Part shown: positions 29,301 to 37,787 of the stretch, in pieces
Layout of the letters: each line of letters starts with the position of its first letter
How positions within the stretch are numbered: the stretch's first letter is position 1
NCBI RefSeq assembly: GCF_007741495.1
Contig: NZ_CP036262.1
Span: 2,418,001 to 2,482,000 of the forward strand
Source of the DNA: Roseimaritima multifibrata
GTDB lineage: Bacteria; Planctomycetota; Planctomycetia; Pirellulales; Pirellulaceae
Reading direction: 5' to 3'
DNA length: 64,000 nucleotides
Made by a program: the position numbers and the translations under genes
Notes under the pieces: model-generated
What the model saw: the letters and a program-made list of their open reading frames with translations, nothing else
The model's database searches: none
Told to the model about the DNA's origin: nothing

Positions 29301-31490
29301 GCCATTGGCGTCCAAGTCGACCGATGCACCGAGGAACAGCCCGGCAACCAAGCCGTGGCTGGCAGCATTGACGCCTACCGTCGATGCGACGTCCGCATCG
29401 CCGTAGTCACGAGCAGGCTGATTGCCGAAGTCTTGCCCAGAAATCGGCTCTCCGGTGAATTGAACAATGTGTTCGCCCGACGCAGGTGTCGTTTGGATGT
29501 ATCCAGGGCCCACCACTTCACGGATCGTGTAAGTCCCGGCGGCATCAAAGTCGAAAGAGTAGCTTCCGTCGGCAGCGGTGATGGCTTGGGGTTCACCCGT
29601 GTCAGGCCAGTCATCGTTGTCCAGGTCGATATACATAAAGACCCCTTCGATGCCCGGTTCCGTGGCTTCACGGAATCCGTTGCCGTTGATGTCGGCAAAC
29701 TTAACACCTGTCACATCGGCACGGATCTGTTCCACTCCAAAATTGATCGCAGCCACGGTCCCTGTTGTAGGGATCACGACGCTTTGCGTCGAAGCGGTGG
29801 TGATCGCCGAATTCGAGGGGACAACCACGCTGACGGTCGTCGCACCAGGAGCTCCATTGATGGTGTAGGTGCCGTCGGAACCGGAGACTGCACGTGGTTC
29901 AAAGGAATCAAATTGGCCGTTTCCGTTGGAATCGACAAAGACGGTGACGCCCGCTAAGCCACTATCGCCAGGTTGCAGTCCGTCTCCGTTAACGTCGCGG
30001 AATACGGTACCCGTAACCGAACCACCAACGGTTCCGGTCGATAGGCCAAACGCGATCGCATCGGCGACCCGTTCATACCCGAAGAATCCTTCAGCCGTGC
30101 TGAACCGGTCATAAACCGGGAATTCTAGATTCTGGTCGTCTTCGGTGCCAAAGATGCCGTCTGGACCAAGCTCGAAATCAAACGCTTGGACAGGGGCTCC
30201 AGGACCGTCGATCATCGATCCAATGTTGTTGTTACCGTCGGTATGGCGGAGACCAAAGGAATGTCCCAATTCATGCGTGACCGTGACCGCAATCGTCTGG
30301 GCAACTAGATCAAGCGTGCTTTGGGCGCCGGAAATAGTGATGCCCGCGGTGTAGGGAAGCACTTGATCAAGAGGAGAGTAAACGATTTCTGAAGTGTCGA
30401 AGTTCCCGATATCGATCGACTCAGAAATGCCCAGCAGGTCTTCTGTGAAAATGTCCGCATTGGTTCCGCCGACGATCACTCGCGTCACGTTCGCAACGCC
30501 AATCGGATCGGCGTGGTCGCGACTGTTGAGAATCGTGATCCCGAACTGACCTGCGATGCCGGTGTTGGCGTAGTCGCCATTACTGCCGTTGACGGGGATT
30601 ACGTCATTGAAATCCTCATGAACGCGAGCCATGATGCGGTCGATCAGGGCATCTTCGTCACGCTGTAGCAGCCCAAAATTGGTGATGTAATCGTACAAGC
30701 TGTCGATCCGGATGGTTCCCGTATTGGGAAGCCCGGTTTCGAGGTCAATCGGATCGATTACCGAACGAGGCCCAACGTAACCGTCAAAATCGACGTACAC
30801 GATTTGCTTCGTGCCAATCGGTTGGCTTTCCATGTACGGACGATAGGCCCGCATGCCTAACGTATAGACGCCGGTGAAGCCGTTGGGGGCTACACGAACA
30901 TAGTAGCGGCCGTCTTCTGGAACCACTTGGGCTCCGGCAACCGTTCCGTTTGTCTGCAGTGGGGAACTATCGGGAAGCAGCAGTGGGTCGTGCTGGTTGG
31001 AATCCATCGCGAACCAGCGACTGCCGTTCTCGTAGAAAACGTCGATCGAGCCTGCACCACCAATGGTCGCGAGGTCCAGGATGTCGCCAGCTCGCAGATC
31101 GACCGCGAAGTAGTCAACGTCTTCGGGCTGTTGAATCGGATTGTTCGTTTGGACCAGCGATAGGGTCCCCGTGACATCCACGATCGGTTCTTGATCCGAC
31201 ATGGTGCCTAGAGGAACTACCTCCGCGCTGAAAATCCCGTTGTTCAGTCCGGTCTGGCCCGACTGCTCCGATTCATTGAATATGAAGGCAGTGACCGAAC
31301 CGATGTTCCGAGGGTTTTCGGTATCGGTAACGACCGCCGCTGGGTTCACATCACTCGCAACGGGAGTAATGCCGGCTGCCAGCAGCTGGCGCGCTTCGAG
31401 ACTCTCCATAATCAAGCGTCGCTTGGACACCATGGACTTGCCCGATTTGGTCTGACGACGACTGGCTTTGTTTTTGGCTGACTTCACCAT
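26367..31490 (-). CDS. Giant secreted multidomain metalloprotease-like protein with LEPRxLL-type motif, cohesin-like and dockerin-like modules
   Basis: At 1707 residues this is by far the longest gene. In order: a basic start with ESLEARQLLAAG (about 29-40), the planctomycete LEPRxLL-type export motif; a PPC-like beta domain (about 100-220); a metzincin-like domain with HELGHSFGLRH (zinc His406, Glu407, His410, His416); two SdrD-B-like domains (GTVFRDVNGDGLQPGDSG; GVKFADINGNGFREATEPG); a GEVED-type domain ending FGPTDAGEVEDHLF (to about 865); two cadherin/Ig-like repeats; two related cohesin-like beta domains (about 1067-1242 and 1365-1537) around another Ig-like unit; two dockerin-like Ca loops (DVNADGYVSPIDALG, about 1552; DVNGDSAITPIDALG, about 1592); and an acidic tail. 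It is probably cell-surface and Ca-dependent. The substrate is unknown. Confidence 0.9.
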   Translation of the reverse strand: MVKSAKNKASRRQTKSGKSMVSKRRLIMESLEARQLLAAGITPVASDVNPAAVVTDTENPRNIGSVTAFIFNESEQSGQTGLNNGIFSAEVVPLGTMSDQEPIVDVTGTLSLVQTNNPIQQPEDVDYFAVDLRAGDILDLATIGGAGSIDVFYENGSRWFAMDSNQHDPLLLPDSSPLQTNGTVAGAQVVPEDGRYYVRVAPNGFTGVYTLGMRAYRPYMESQPIGTKQIVYVDFDGYVGPRSVIDPIDLETGLPNTGTIRIDSLYDYITNFGLLQRDEDALIDRIMARVHEDFNDVIPVNGSNGDYANTGIAGQFGITILNSRDHADPIGVANVTRVIVGGTNADIFTEDLLGISESIDIGNFDTSEIVYSPLDQVLPYTAGITISGAQSTLDLVAQTIAVTVTHELGHSFGLRHTDGNNNIGSMIDGPGAPVQAFDFELGPDGIFGTEDDQNLEFPVYDRFSTAEGFFGYERVADAIAFGLSTGTVGGSVTGTVFRDVNGDGLQPGDSGLAGVTVFVDSNGNGQFDSFEPRAVSGSDGTYTINGAPGATTVSVVVPSNSAITTASTQSVVIPTTGTVAAINFGVEQIRADVTGVKFADINGNGFREATEPGIEGVFMYIDLDNDDWPDTGEPQAITAADGSYSFDFDAAGTYTIREVVGPGYIQTTPASGEHIVQFTGEPISGQDFGNQPARDYGDADVASTVGVNAASHGLVAGLFLGASVDLDANGGVRSANADADDLTGILQANGTVIDDEDGVIATSAFGRDDTATLQITATNTTGQPGYLQAWIDFNGNGSFDDAGEHVIVDQNLANGLNEIDIAVPADAVLGSVVGRFRYSAEAGVASFGPTDAGEVEDHLFTVLNTSDALQPDTYRVDRNSTGNLLDVLDNDFVAPGFTLKLNSLDTSSTTGTAIQTTDGTGILYTPPNGFIGRDTITYFAEGPDGELIRDSNGDPAQGVVSVNVTFQTDLPFALDDTFLVPENSVNFPLSVLDNDISSINGGLSIVSFEQGDQGGRVDLVGGGQSLRYTPSTGFNGTEQFSYTIIDGAGNPSTAQVTLKMLPTSQLPGNNDVEFSFAFLDDVDRTPVDNVTVGDYFLVQVSVEDIELTDTTRQGVGSAFLDLLYSDELVSVTSLNGGANGFPFDIDFGAFYVGGSVFQQGDAGTPGIINEVGGTQPISALTDPNINQTGANVLFTIRMKADSAGVATFQADPADLPQSEVILLGEDTVVPVERIILGSGELQISDLPNGAQTRAIDDSFPDSVDSNGNPILPGNAAELDILTNDVLALNAQGSQKDIIEFGILTAPTRGNVSIVDTAGTPNDPSDDVAIYRPNAGVVGVDRFTYLIVDEDGFRSTAEVRVAIGAAANQADVGISFQYVDTAGNPVNSLVVGQEFGVEVYLDDLRSASAGDLGVFAGYLDVLYDRLLVTPSNNDGSDFGFDVEFSSDFNEGAAVGNLTAPGLINEFGAFQIDSGGSADPLGGEPKLMATLFFQADAIGTLRIVGDEADSSPFQDTLLYDPPGPVDRDRILFDVAEIEISVAAGESPFQNGSNPYDVNADGYVSPIDALGVINTLNQMSRSVAQGESFGSSVRKFFADVNGDSAITPIDALGVINFLNRQARFSNANGEAAPLVTKSNPSSASSDAVFESLSTNDVDADSPNLLGWEQQPEDSDTAVAANTYTADSSSSDDEEDDILALLADDVVTVWN

Positions 31491-31832
31491 CTAGTCCCTG
31501 CTCGATTGAACGGAGCATCGCAAAACGTTGCGATCCAAGTAGGTTTTCGTTTGAACTTCTAAGTCTCAACTCTGTTGCTGCTTAACAGCGAGAATCCGCG
31601 ACGCCCCTTGTCCGTCAATCCACTCGCTTTAAGTGGTATCGACGAACGAGAATGTAAGGGTTTGTTAAAATGGGGGATTTTAGCCGTATAGATAAGCTGC
31701 GGTCCCGATTCTAGTTGCACCCCCTACAGTGTCAACGAAACGCTTTTACTGCGATGCGCTATTCGGGGGCAAAGTTCCCTCTACGACCCGAAAAATCGTT
31801 ACGTCGCTGGCAAGCGGTTTCACTGACAAGGC
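31491..31832. other. Intergenic region upstream of the giant gene
   Basis: About 340 bp between the start of the giant gene and the stop of the SDR gene. No convincing gene, RNA or terminator was seen. It should contain the promoter of the giant gene. Confidence 0.4.
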
Positions 31833-32621
31833 TTATTCTAGTTTGCGCCCTTGGACGCGTGCGACAATTCGTGCAGAAATCGTACGAGGCAGGGTTCGCG
31901 TCGCAATGGTTCCTACGCGATTGAATAAACCGGGGGTGCAATTCCGCTTTTTCTTGCGGAAAGCCTGGTATCCCGCGGCGGCAACCTGTTTTGCTGGCAG
32001 TGAATTGCGGTCAAAGAAACCAAGCGAACCGATCCCGCTGCGGCTAGCAAACTCGGTGCTGACGGGGCCCGGAGCCAGCGACGTGACCGAAATTGGGGTC
32101 CCGCGAAGTTCTTCGCGCAATGCGTCAGAAAAAGACTGAACAAATGCCTTGCTGGCGTAGTAAACCGCCATCAATGGGCCCGGTGGGAAGGCTGCCACCG
32201 AAGAAACATTTAAAATTCCCCCCCGCTGACGCTCCAACATTTTGGGAAGCAGGCGATGCGTCAGTTCGGTCAACGCCGAAATATTGACCCCGATCATCGC
32301 CCGCTGAGTCTCCCATTTCGAATCTTGGAACCGGCCGAGGATGCCAAAACCCGCGTTGTTGACCAGAACATCAACCTCTATTTCTTGTTCGCTAAGCGAT
32401 TCGCAAAGTTTTTGGGCTCCGTCCGGCTTCGCCAGGTCCATGGCAATCACCGTCGCGTGGGTGCCGTACTGCGATTCCAATTCCTTCGCTAGTTCCTGTA
32501 ATTTTTCTTCGCGACGTGCGACCAAGACCACTTCAGCCCCATCCTTCGCGAAAAGCCGGGCTAATTCTTCACCGATGCCAGAACTGGCCCCGGTGATCAA
32601 GACGCATTCAGTCGCTGGCAT
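31833..32621 (-). CDS. Short-chain dehydrogenase/reductase (classical SDR)
   Basis: The 262-residue enzyme has the NAD(P) motif TGASSGIGEELARLF at the start, VLVNNAGFGILG (the NNAG strand), and the catalytic Ser of SVAAF with Tyr and Lys of YYASKAF. It probably oxidises or reduces a hydroxyl or carbonyl group with NADP; Arg residues after the second strand (VARREEK) favour NADP. The DltE/YqjQ-like group fits in length. ATG 32621 begins MPATECVLITGAS; the frame upstream to 32732 has no domain character. The C-terminal 30 residues are basic. Confidence 0.88.
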   Translation of the reverse strand: MPATECVLITGASSGIGEELARLFAKDGAEVVLVARREEKLQELAKELESQYGTHATVIAMDLAKPDGAQKLCESLSEQEIEVDVLVNNAGFGILGRFQDSKWETQRAMIGVNISALTELTHRLLPKMLERQRGGILNVSSVAAFPPGPLMAVYYASKAFVQSFSDALREELRGTPISVTSLAPGPVSTEFASRSGIGSLGFFDRNSLPAKQVAAAGYQAFRKKKRNCTPGLFNRVGTIATRTLPRTISARIVARVQGRKLE

Positions 32622-32840
32622 GTCGATCGTCGGTTTGTAGATAGGAGTCGTCGTGTGGCGGAGGCTTGTGAGCGCCGTCTTGGCTGACTCTGCCGGAAAA
32701 ACAGCCGGAAAAACAGAGTGTGTGAAGGCCAATAAACACTGTTATTGGGCCAAACCGTCTACTGAGAAATCGCACTTCTTGGCAGGAGCGTGCTGAATGT
32801 GCTGGCGCGAGGACTTATGGGGCGGATCCGGCGAGGAGAC

Positions 32841-33047
32841 TTACGGGGGATCGTACCCGCCGGGGTGCCAGGGGTGACATTTTGCGATCCGGCAGGTCGC
32901 TTTCCAAATCCCACGCACGATCCCGTACCGCTCGATCGCTTCGATCGCATATTGGCTGCAAGTCGGTGCGAAGCGGCAGCAGGGGGGGAACATTGGGCTG
33001 ATCCCCTTTTGGTAGCATTGGATAAGGAACAGCACGCCTCTTTTCAT
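32841..33047 (-). CDS. yidD: Membrane protein insertion efficiency factor YidD
   Basis: The 68-residue protein matches Yid[36 protein letters not shown], and [12 protein letters not shown] at the end. YidD is a small amphipathic inner-membrane-associated protein that helps YidC/Sec insertion. It is normally next to rpmH, rnpA and yidC, but here it stands between a sulfatase (46 bp upstream on the same strand) and an SDR gene, as often seen in planctomycetes. Confidence 0.93.
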   Translation of the reverse strand: MKRGVLFLIQCYQKGISPMFPPCCRFAPTCSQYAIEAIERYGIVRGIWKATCRIAKCHPWHPGGYDPP

Positions 33048-33093
33048 CGTCGCTTCGTGTTACCTAGCGTTTCGGTGTATCAAACGTTGCCAT

Positions 33094-34683
33094 CTATCGG
33101 GCGTTCTTATTAATAGGTTCCTCAACGACCAGTGATTTAGGGAATGCGGCCGCCTCTGCGCCACCCTTTTTCGCCCAACGTTTGTTCTGCGAGCCGCCAG
33201 CAGGCTGATTTAAGGGAATTTCCATTGCGTTCGCTTCCTGCAGCATCCCGTACAGCTGATCTTCCATTTTCTTCGCGATCGGGCGCAGTTTGGGGTCGTT
33301 GATCAAATTGTTGGTTTCTTTTGGGTCGGCTTGCAGATCATACAGTTCGTCGACGTCCCATAAACCGTAATAGGTGATGTATTTGTAGCGATCGCCACGA
33401 AGGGCGAATTGGGTGGGCGTCTGCGGGAAATTCTTTTCCCAGTAGTAAACGTAGAGAAAGTGGTCTCGCCAAGGTTGCGGTTTGCCAGCCGCAAGGTCCA
33501 GGAAACTAAGGCCGTCCATATATTCTGGAGTCTCCAGTCCCGCGGCATGCATGACGGTCGGACCAACGTCCAGGTTTCCGATCATTTGTTCGACAACCGT
33601 CCCGCCAGAAAACAGGTTGGGGCATTGCATCATCATCGGAACGCGGATCGATGTTTCGTAGGCAACGCGTTTATCGATCAGCCCGTGTTCACCAAACATG
33701 AATCCATTGTCACCCATATAGATGACAAGAGTGTCGTCATGGATTCCCATTTCCTTCAGCTGCTGAAGGACGCGTCCCACCCCATCGTCAACCGCCAAAA
33801 CCGATTCGCAGTACCGCTGGTAGAGATAATCCAGGCCTTTGTCGCTGTGATAGGAAAAATCGATCCCATGCCAGCTGTTGCGTTGGTCTCGTACCCAGCG
33901 CGGGGCGTCGTTGGCAGCGGTAATATCTTCTCCGCGAGGCAGAAAATCAAGGTTTTCGTTCGCATATCTCCCTTCGTGCCGTTTTGCGGGGGTGAAGTTC
34001 GCATGGACCGCTTTGTGGGAAAGGTATAGGAAAAACGGTTTGTCCGAATCCTTCTGGTTTTCCAACCAATCGACTGCGTAATCGGTCAATTCATCGGTGA
34101 TGTAGCCCTTTTGAGGGACACGTTCGCCGTTGACGTTCAGGGTGTACTTGGGTCCGGGGGGTAGGTAATTGCCTTGGCCGCGAAAGCTGACCCAATGGTC
34201 GAATCCGGGGCGAGGTTCGTCATGCGATCCCCCCATGTGCCATTTTCCGACAAAGGCGGTCTCGTATCCCGCTTGTTGCAGGTATTCCGGGAAAAACCTT
34301 GTTCCGGGCGGGACCAGGCGATTGTTATCGATGACTCGATGCCGGTGCGTGTACAGACCGGTCAGAATCGAAGCTCGACTGGGGGAGCAGAGGGAAGTGG
34401 TCACAAAGGCATTTTTCAGATGCACGCCATTCTTTGCCAATGAATCAAGGTGCGGGGTTTCCAGGAATGGATGCCCCATGAACCCCATCGCGTCGTAACG
34501 ATGGTCATCGGTCAGAATGAAGACAACATTGCGTGGGGCGATTCCGTCCCGTTTTCCCGCCGGAGGCAGTTCGCCCGTGCTGGGGTTGGTTTTCGCTGGC
34601 GGGGCAGCCTGGCTAAAGGGGGCGACCATGGCAGCGAATAGCAAAACACAAATCATTCGGCGAATGCGACTAGAAGAATACAT
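33094..34683 (-). CDS. Secreted sulfatase (arylsulfatase family, formylglycine type)
   Basis: The 529-residue protein has a signal peptide (ICVLLFAAMVAPFSQAAPP), then the metal-binding strand VVFILTDDHRYD, and the modification motif CSPSRASILTG with Cys99 converted to formylglycine. Further on are KWHMGG (His) and MGDNGFMFGEHG (Asp-Asn). It would cleave a sulfate ester, probably from a polysaccharide, in the periplasm or outside. The substrate class cannot be set by eye. The Cys-type motif requires an FGE or anaerobic enzyme encoded elsewhere. It precedes yidD by 46 bp. Confidence 0.92.
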   Translation of the reverse strand: MYSSSRIRRMICVLLFAAMVAPFSQAAPPAKTNPSTGELPPAGKRDGIAPRNVVFILTDDHRYDAMGFMGHPFLETPHLDSLAKNGVHLKNAFVTTSLCSPSRASILTGLYTHRHRVIDNNRLVPPGTRFFPEYLQQAGYETAFVGKWHMGGSHDEPRPGFDHWVSFRGQGNYLPPGPKYTLNVNGERVPQKGYITDELTDYAVDWLENQKDSDKPFFLYLSHKAVHANFTPAKRHEGRYANENLDFLPRGEDITAANDAPRWVRDQRNSWHGIDFSYHSDKGLDYLYQRYCESVLAVDDGVGRVLQQLKEMGIHDDTLVIYMGDNGFMFGEHGLIDKRVAYETSIRVPMMMQCPNLFSGGTVVEQMIGNLDVGPTVMHAAGLETPEYMDGLSFLDLAAGKPQPWRDHFLYVYYWEKNFPQTPTQFALRGDRYKYITYYGLWDVDELYDLQADPKETNNLINDPKLRPIAKKMEDQLYGMLQEANAMEIPLNQPAGGSQNKRWAKKGGAEAAAFPKSLVVEEPINKNAR

Positions 34684-34953
34684 CGTTTGTAAGTCATCGA
34701 ACGAGAGTTACGGATTCAAGAAGACCTCTAGTTCTAGCATACTCCCGCGGTCGGTTCTCGCGTGGCGCGGACTTAAGGCAGCAATCTGATCGCTCAAAAA
34801 CGTCCGTAAATCTGAATCTGGGCTTTCGGTTTCCTTGCCATGGGAAAATCGCTAGCACTGTCAGGCACCTGAACCGTTAGGCGGGTACGATGGAGAGGAA
34901 GGCTATCCTATTTGTTGCACTAGTCGGTTCCTCTGCTGTTGAGACGATGCACC

Positions 34954-36756
34954 ATGTTTTTATTTGGACCTTTTTCTGAAGCTCGAAAAGAGGTCACCAT
35001 TCCGGGCATTCTTGCTTGGCGGGTGGCGTCTTGCTTCCTCGCTCTTTTGGTCCCCCTGTTGATTGTGGTCGTGGGGTTGATCACCGAATTGCTGGGGCCA
35101 GGAATACTGACGACAAAGGTTCAGCTTGGTCGCGGTTTAGTCGTCCCCGTTCCCGAGGTGTTGATTCAGCAGCCCGCTTTGACGCAGTTGCTTTGGTTGA
35201 CGGCTTTTGCCGTTGGGGTCGCGTTCGTTTTTGCCCTCCTGCTATGGCGGACCCATTTAGGGCTGCTCCGTCGTGGACGTTTGACGACCGAGAAATTCCA
35301 TCAGCGGATTTTGCAGCGCATCCTCGATAAGGCCCAGGTCGAAGGCGCAAGTGCTCAGCGATCACGCGTCCAAGCATTGATCGAACGCGATCTGCCCGCA
35401 TTAAATATCGGATTGATCTCCTGGTGGCGATCCTGTCCACGGATCGCGATTGTGTTGGCCTGTTGTCTGGGATTGGCTTTATTGGTCGATGTTTGGTTGG
35501 CTTTGCTAGCGATTATCGGCGGGATTTTAGTTTGGCGGTTGCGGATGTGGGTCAGCCGTCGTGAACCGGCACAAGGTGCAGGGTGGGAGGTTGCTCATTC
35601 GCAGCAAGACCTTGTGGAAACCGTCCGGCAGGCGCCCCTCTTGGCCCGTTTGCAATCAAGGCAAACGGTCAGCGATGTGTTTGCGGAAAAACTGCTTCGG
35701 TTGCGCCGCCAGCAAGCGGCCGTGGATGCCCATCATTCTCGCGTTTTGCCTGTGGTCGCTTTCGCCGGTTTGCTGGCGACTTTGTTGGTGTTGCTTGCCT
35801 TTGGCGTCAACCGTTTGAGCAGTGCCGATGGACTGGGAATGTCCGCAGGCGTTGTGCTGGGGCTTTCGTTGGCCGGAGCGGCCGTCGCGGCGGCTCGGAT
35901 ACTTCGGTTTTATAAAAATATCGTGTTAGCCCAAGACGCAGCGGCAAACCTTTATCGCTTCTTGGCGGGTGAAGAAGATCAACAGATGGGGGATTTGGTC
36001 GGGATTACCGGAATCCGGTCGGCCGTTGAATTAAGCAATGTCACGCTCCGAAACGATTTGGGAAAAGACGTCCTTACCAGCCTGACTTTACGGTTGGAGC
36101 CGAAATCGGTGGTCGCTTTGTTGGGGACCGATACGGTTTCCACGGCTGCACTGATCGAAATCTTGCAAGGGTTTGGCAAACCGACCGAGGGGACGGTTGA
36201 AATCGATGGGATCTCGGTTAGCGAAATCCATCCCAACTCCCTTTCGCGGCAGGTGTTTTGGGTTGGAGCCGATGGCCCGATTTGGAACGGTACGATTGCC
36301 GAAAACCTGTTGGGTATAGACGCCGTCGGCGGGGACGAAGCGGTTCAGGAAGTCTTGCGTCGGGTCGGAATCTACGAACAGATCTCGGAACTTAGCGATG
36401 GGATGGCAACGGTGTTGTCGCCCGACGATACAAGTCTTGATGGGACGACGCGCTATGCGATCGGCGTCGCCCGTGCGCTGCTGAGAAAGCCTGCGCTTGT
36501 CGTGGTTCAAGAACCGGATACGGTCGAAGGGCTAGCCGATGACGAGCCGCTGGACGCTTTGCGTTTCTTAGCCCACAGCGGAGCGATCGTGATCATGTTG
36601 CCCCGACGTTTGAATTCTTTGCGAACCGCCGATCGCGTGGTCCTTCTAAATGGAAGCCGCCTAGCAGGGGAAGGGAGCCATGAAGATTTGCTAGCAGGAA
36701 GCGACCTGTATCGCCACCTGAACTACGCTCTTTTCAATCCCTACCGAAACCTTTAA
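34954..36756 (+). CDS. ABC-exporter-like protein with degenerate ATPase motifs (pseudo-ABC)
   Basis: The 600-residue protein has the exporter layout: membrane domain (segments near LALLVPLLIVVVGLITELL, LLWLTAFAVGVAFVFALLL, IAIVLACCLGLALLVDVWLA, VVAFAGLLATLLVLLAFG) then a nucleotide-binding-like domain from about residue 345. That domain keeps the fold markers (VELSNVTLR; EGTVEIDGISVSEIHP; RVVLLNGSRLAGEGSHEDLL) but not the ATPase residues: Walker A is GTDTVSTA at about 391 (no Lys), the signature is DGTTRYAIGVARALL at about 496 instead of SGGQRQR, Walker B is VVVQEPD (Gln519 for Asp), and the switch His is missing in IVIMLPRRLN. It probably cannot hydrolyse ATP. ATG 34954 is preferred to TTG 34939. 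The frame is intact, so this is not a pseudogene. Confidence 0.85.
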   Translation: MFLFGPFSEARKEVTIPGILAWRVASCFLALLVPLLIVVVGLITELLGPGILTTKVQLGRGLVVPVPEVLIQQPALTQLLWLTAFAVGVAFVFALLLWRTHLGLLRRGRLTTEKFHQRILQRILDKAQVEGASAQRSRVQALIERDLPALNIGLISWWRSCPRIAIVLACCLGLALLVDVWLALLAIIGGILVWRLRMWVSRREPAQGAGWEVAHSQQDLVETVRQAPLLARLQSRQTVSDVFAEKLLRLRRQQAAVDAHHSRVLPVVAFAGLLATLLVLLAFGVNRLSSADGLGMSAGVVLGLSLAGAAVAAARILRFYKNIVLAQDAAANLYRFLAGEEDQQMGDLVGITGIRSAVELSNVTLRNDLGKDVLTSLTLRLEPKSVVALLGTDTVSTAALIEILQGFGKPTEGTVEIDGISVSEIHPNSLSRQVFWVGADGPIWNGTIAENLLGIDAVGGDEAVQEVLRRVGIYEQISELSDGMATVLSPDDTSLDGTTRYAIGVARALLRKPALVVVQEPDTVEGLADDEPLDALRFLAHSGAIVIMLPRRLNSLRTADRVVLLNGSRLAGEGSHEDLLAGSDLYRHLNYALFNPYRNL

Positions 36757-37544
36757 CGCAACAGCGACTGACCAACACAGAGCAGGATCAACAGCCAACT
36801 GCTCTGGTCGATGCGTTTTAGCATTTCGGCTTTTCGGCTTCGCTGAACCTTGATCCACGACTTGTGAACGTGGATGGGGTCGGCTTCTGAAACGGCGACG
36901 GCGCGTGACTGCAACCGGTTTGCCGCGTAGTAGCCAGCCATGATTAACAACGCGAATGCGGTTAGGGTCATCGTTTCGGTTACCGTCAGGGGGGAAGAAA
37001 CAACGGCTCCAAACTGAATGGGAACCTTTACCGAAGATCCCGGAGCCGGTTGCAAGCTGGAATTAATGGTTTGCAACGTAAGTTTTGAAGTTGTGAGTTC
37101 GTTCTGCCAGTATTCTCTTTGGCGATCGATTTCGCTTGAATCGGTTTCGTGGAAGGTGGCCTGGACCACTGCGGACGTGGTTTCGGTTTCCTCGATCGGT
37201 TTGGTTTGCCGCAGATAAAATTCGGCAGCCTCGCATTTCCATTTCGCCTGATAATACGCATCCGGTTTTTCGGTGATCGTGGTCTCTTTATATTTCGTCA
37301 ACCAAGTCCGAATCTCCGCGACCGCGGGACTTTCCAGCGGGACGAGGCAGGTGGCTTTATCGCTTCCGTCCGCTGCCGTCCAAACGACAGTTTGCATCTG
37401 GTGACGCCCCCCCAGAAGACTCCAACCAACCAGTAGGACGGCGCCTCCCAGCACGAGAGTCCGTCGGGTCGTGGTGGGGATACTCCAGGATTTGCCCTGA
37501 AGACGTTTTTGCCAAATCTGGCGAACCATGGTGAGATAACGCAT
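36753..37544 (-). CDS. Unknown membrane protein with extracytoplasmic coiled region
   Basis: The 263-residue protein is not recognised. It has a basic N-terminus, a membrane segment (LVLGGAVLLVGWSLLGG, about 31-47), a polar region rich in Glu, Thr and Gln (about 50-180) that looks helical, a second segment (MTLTAFALLIMAGYYAA, about 190-206) and a hydrophobic C-terminus (SWLLILLCVGQSLL). The layout, a helical arm between two membrane segments, recalls Wzz-type chain-length regulators or membrane-fusion arms, but no diagnostic motif supports that. Its stop codon interlocks with the stop of the pseudo-ABC gene (bases 36753-36756), so the two are tail to tail. Confidence 0.7.
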   Translation of the reverse strand: MRYLTMVRQIWQKRLQGKSWSIPTTTRRTLVLGGAVLLVGWSLLGGRHQMQTVVWTAADGSDKATCLVPLESPAVAEIRTWLTKYKETTITEKPDAYYQAKWKCEAAEFYLRQTKPIEETETTSAVVQATFHETDSSEIDRQREYWQNELTTSKLTLQTINSSLQPAPGSSVKVPIQFGAVVSSPLTVTETMTLTAFALLIMAGYYAANRLQSRAVAVSEADPIHVHKSWIKVQRSRKAEMLKRIDQSSWLLILLCVGQSLLR

Positions 37545-37787
37545 TGTCTATCCGTCCGTAGTGTTCGAGATCCATTGGCAGGGACGGCCACTCTGAAACG
37601 TTGATTTCAAATCAGAGGGACATTTACGTTCTGGTGATTCTGTCGTCGCTTCTTACTGCCGCCACGCCGATCCTGTAGGCTTCTTTATCGGTTCTGCCCC
37701 TTGGTGCGGTTAGCGAATCTAGAGGACGGCGGTCGCTCACGCGGCATCGAACTGTCCGATCATCGCCAACCTTAAACGGATTCATTT

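Noticed and set aside
34954-36756. Pseudogene call for the degenerate ABC protein
   Set aside because: The frame is intact and full length with normal fold markers; loss is confined to ATPase sites.
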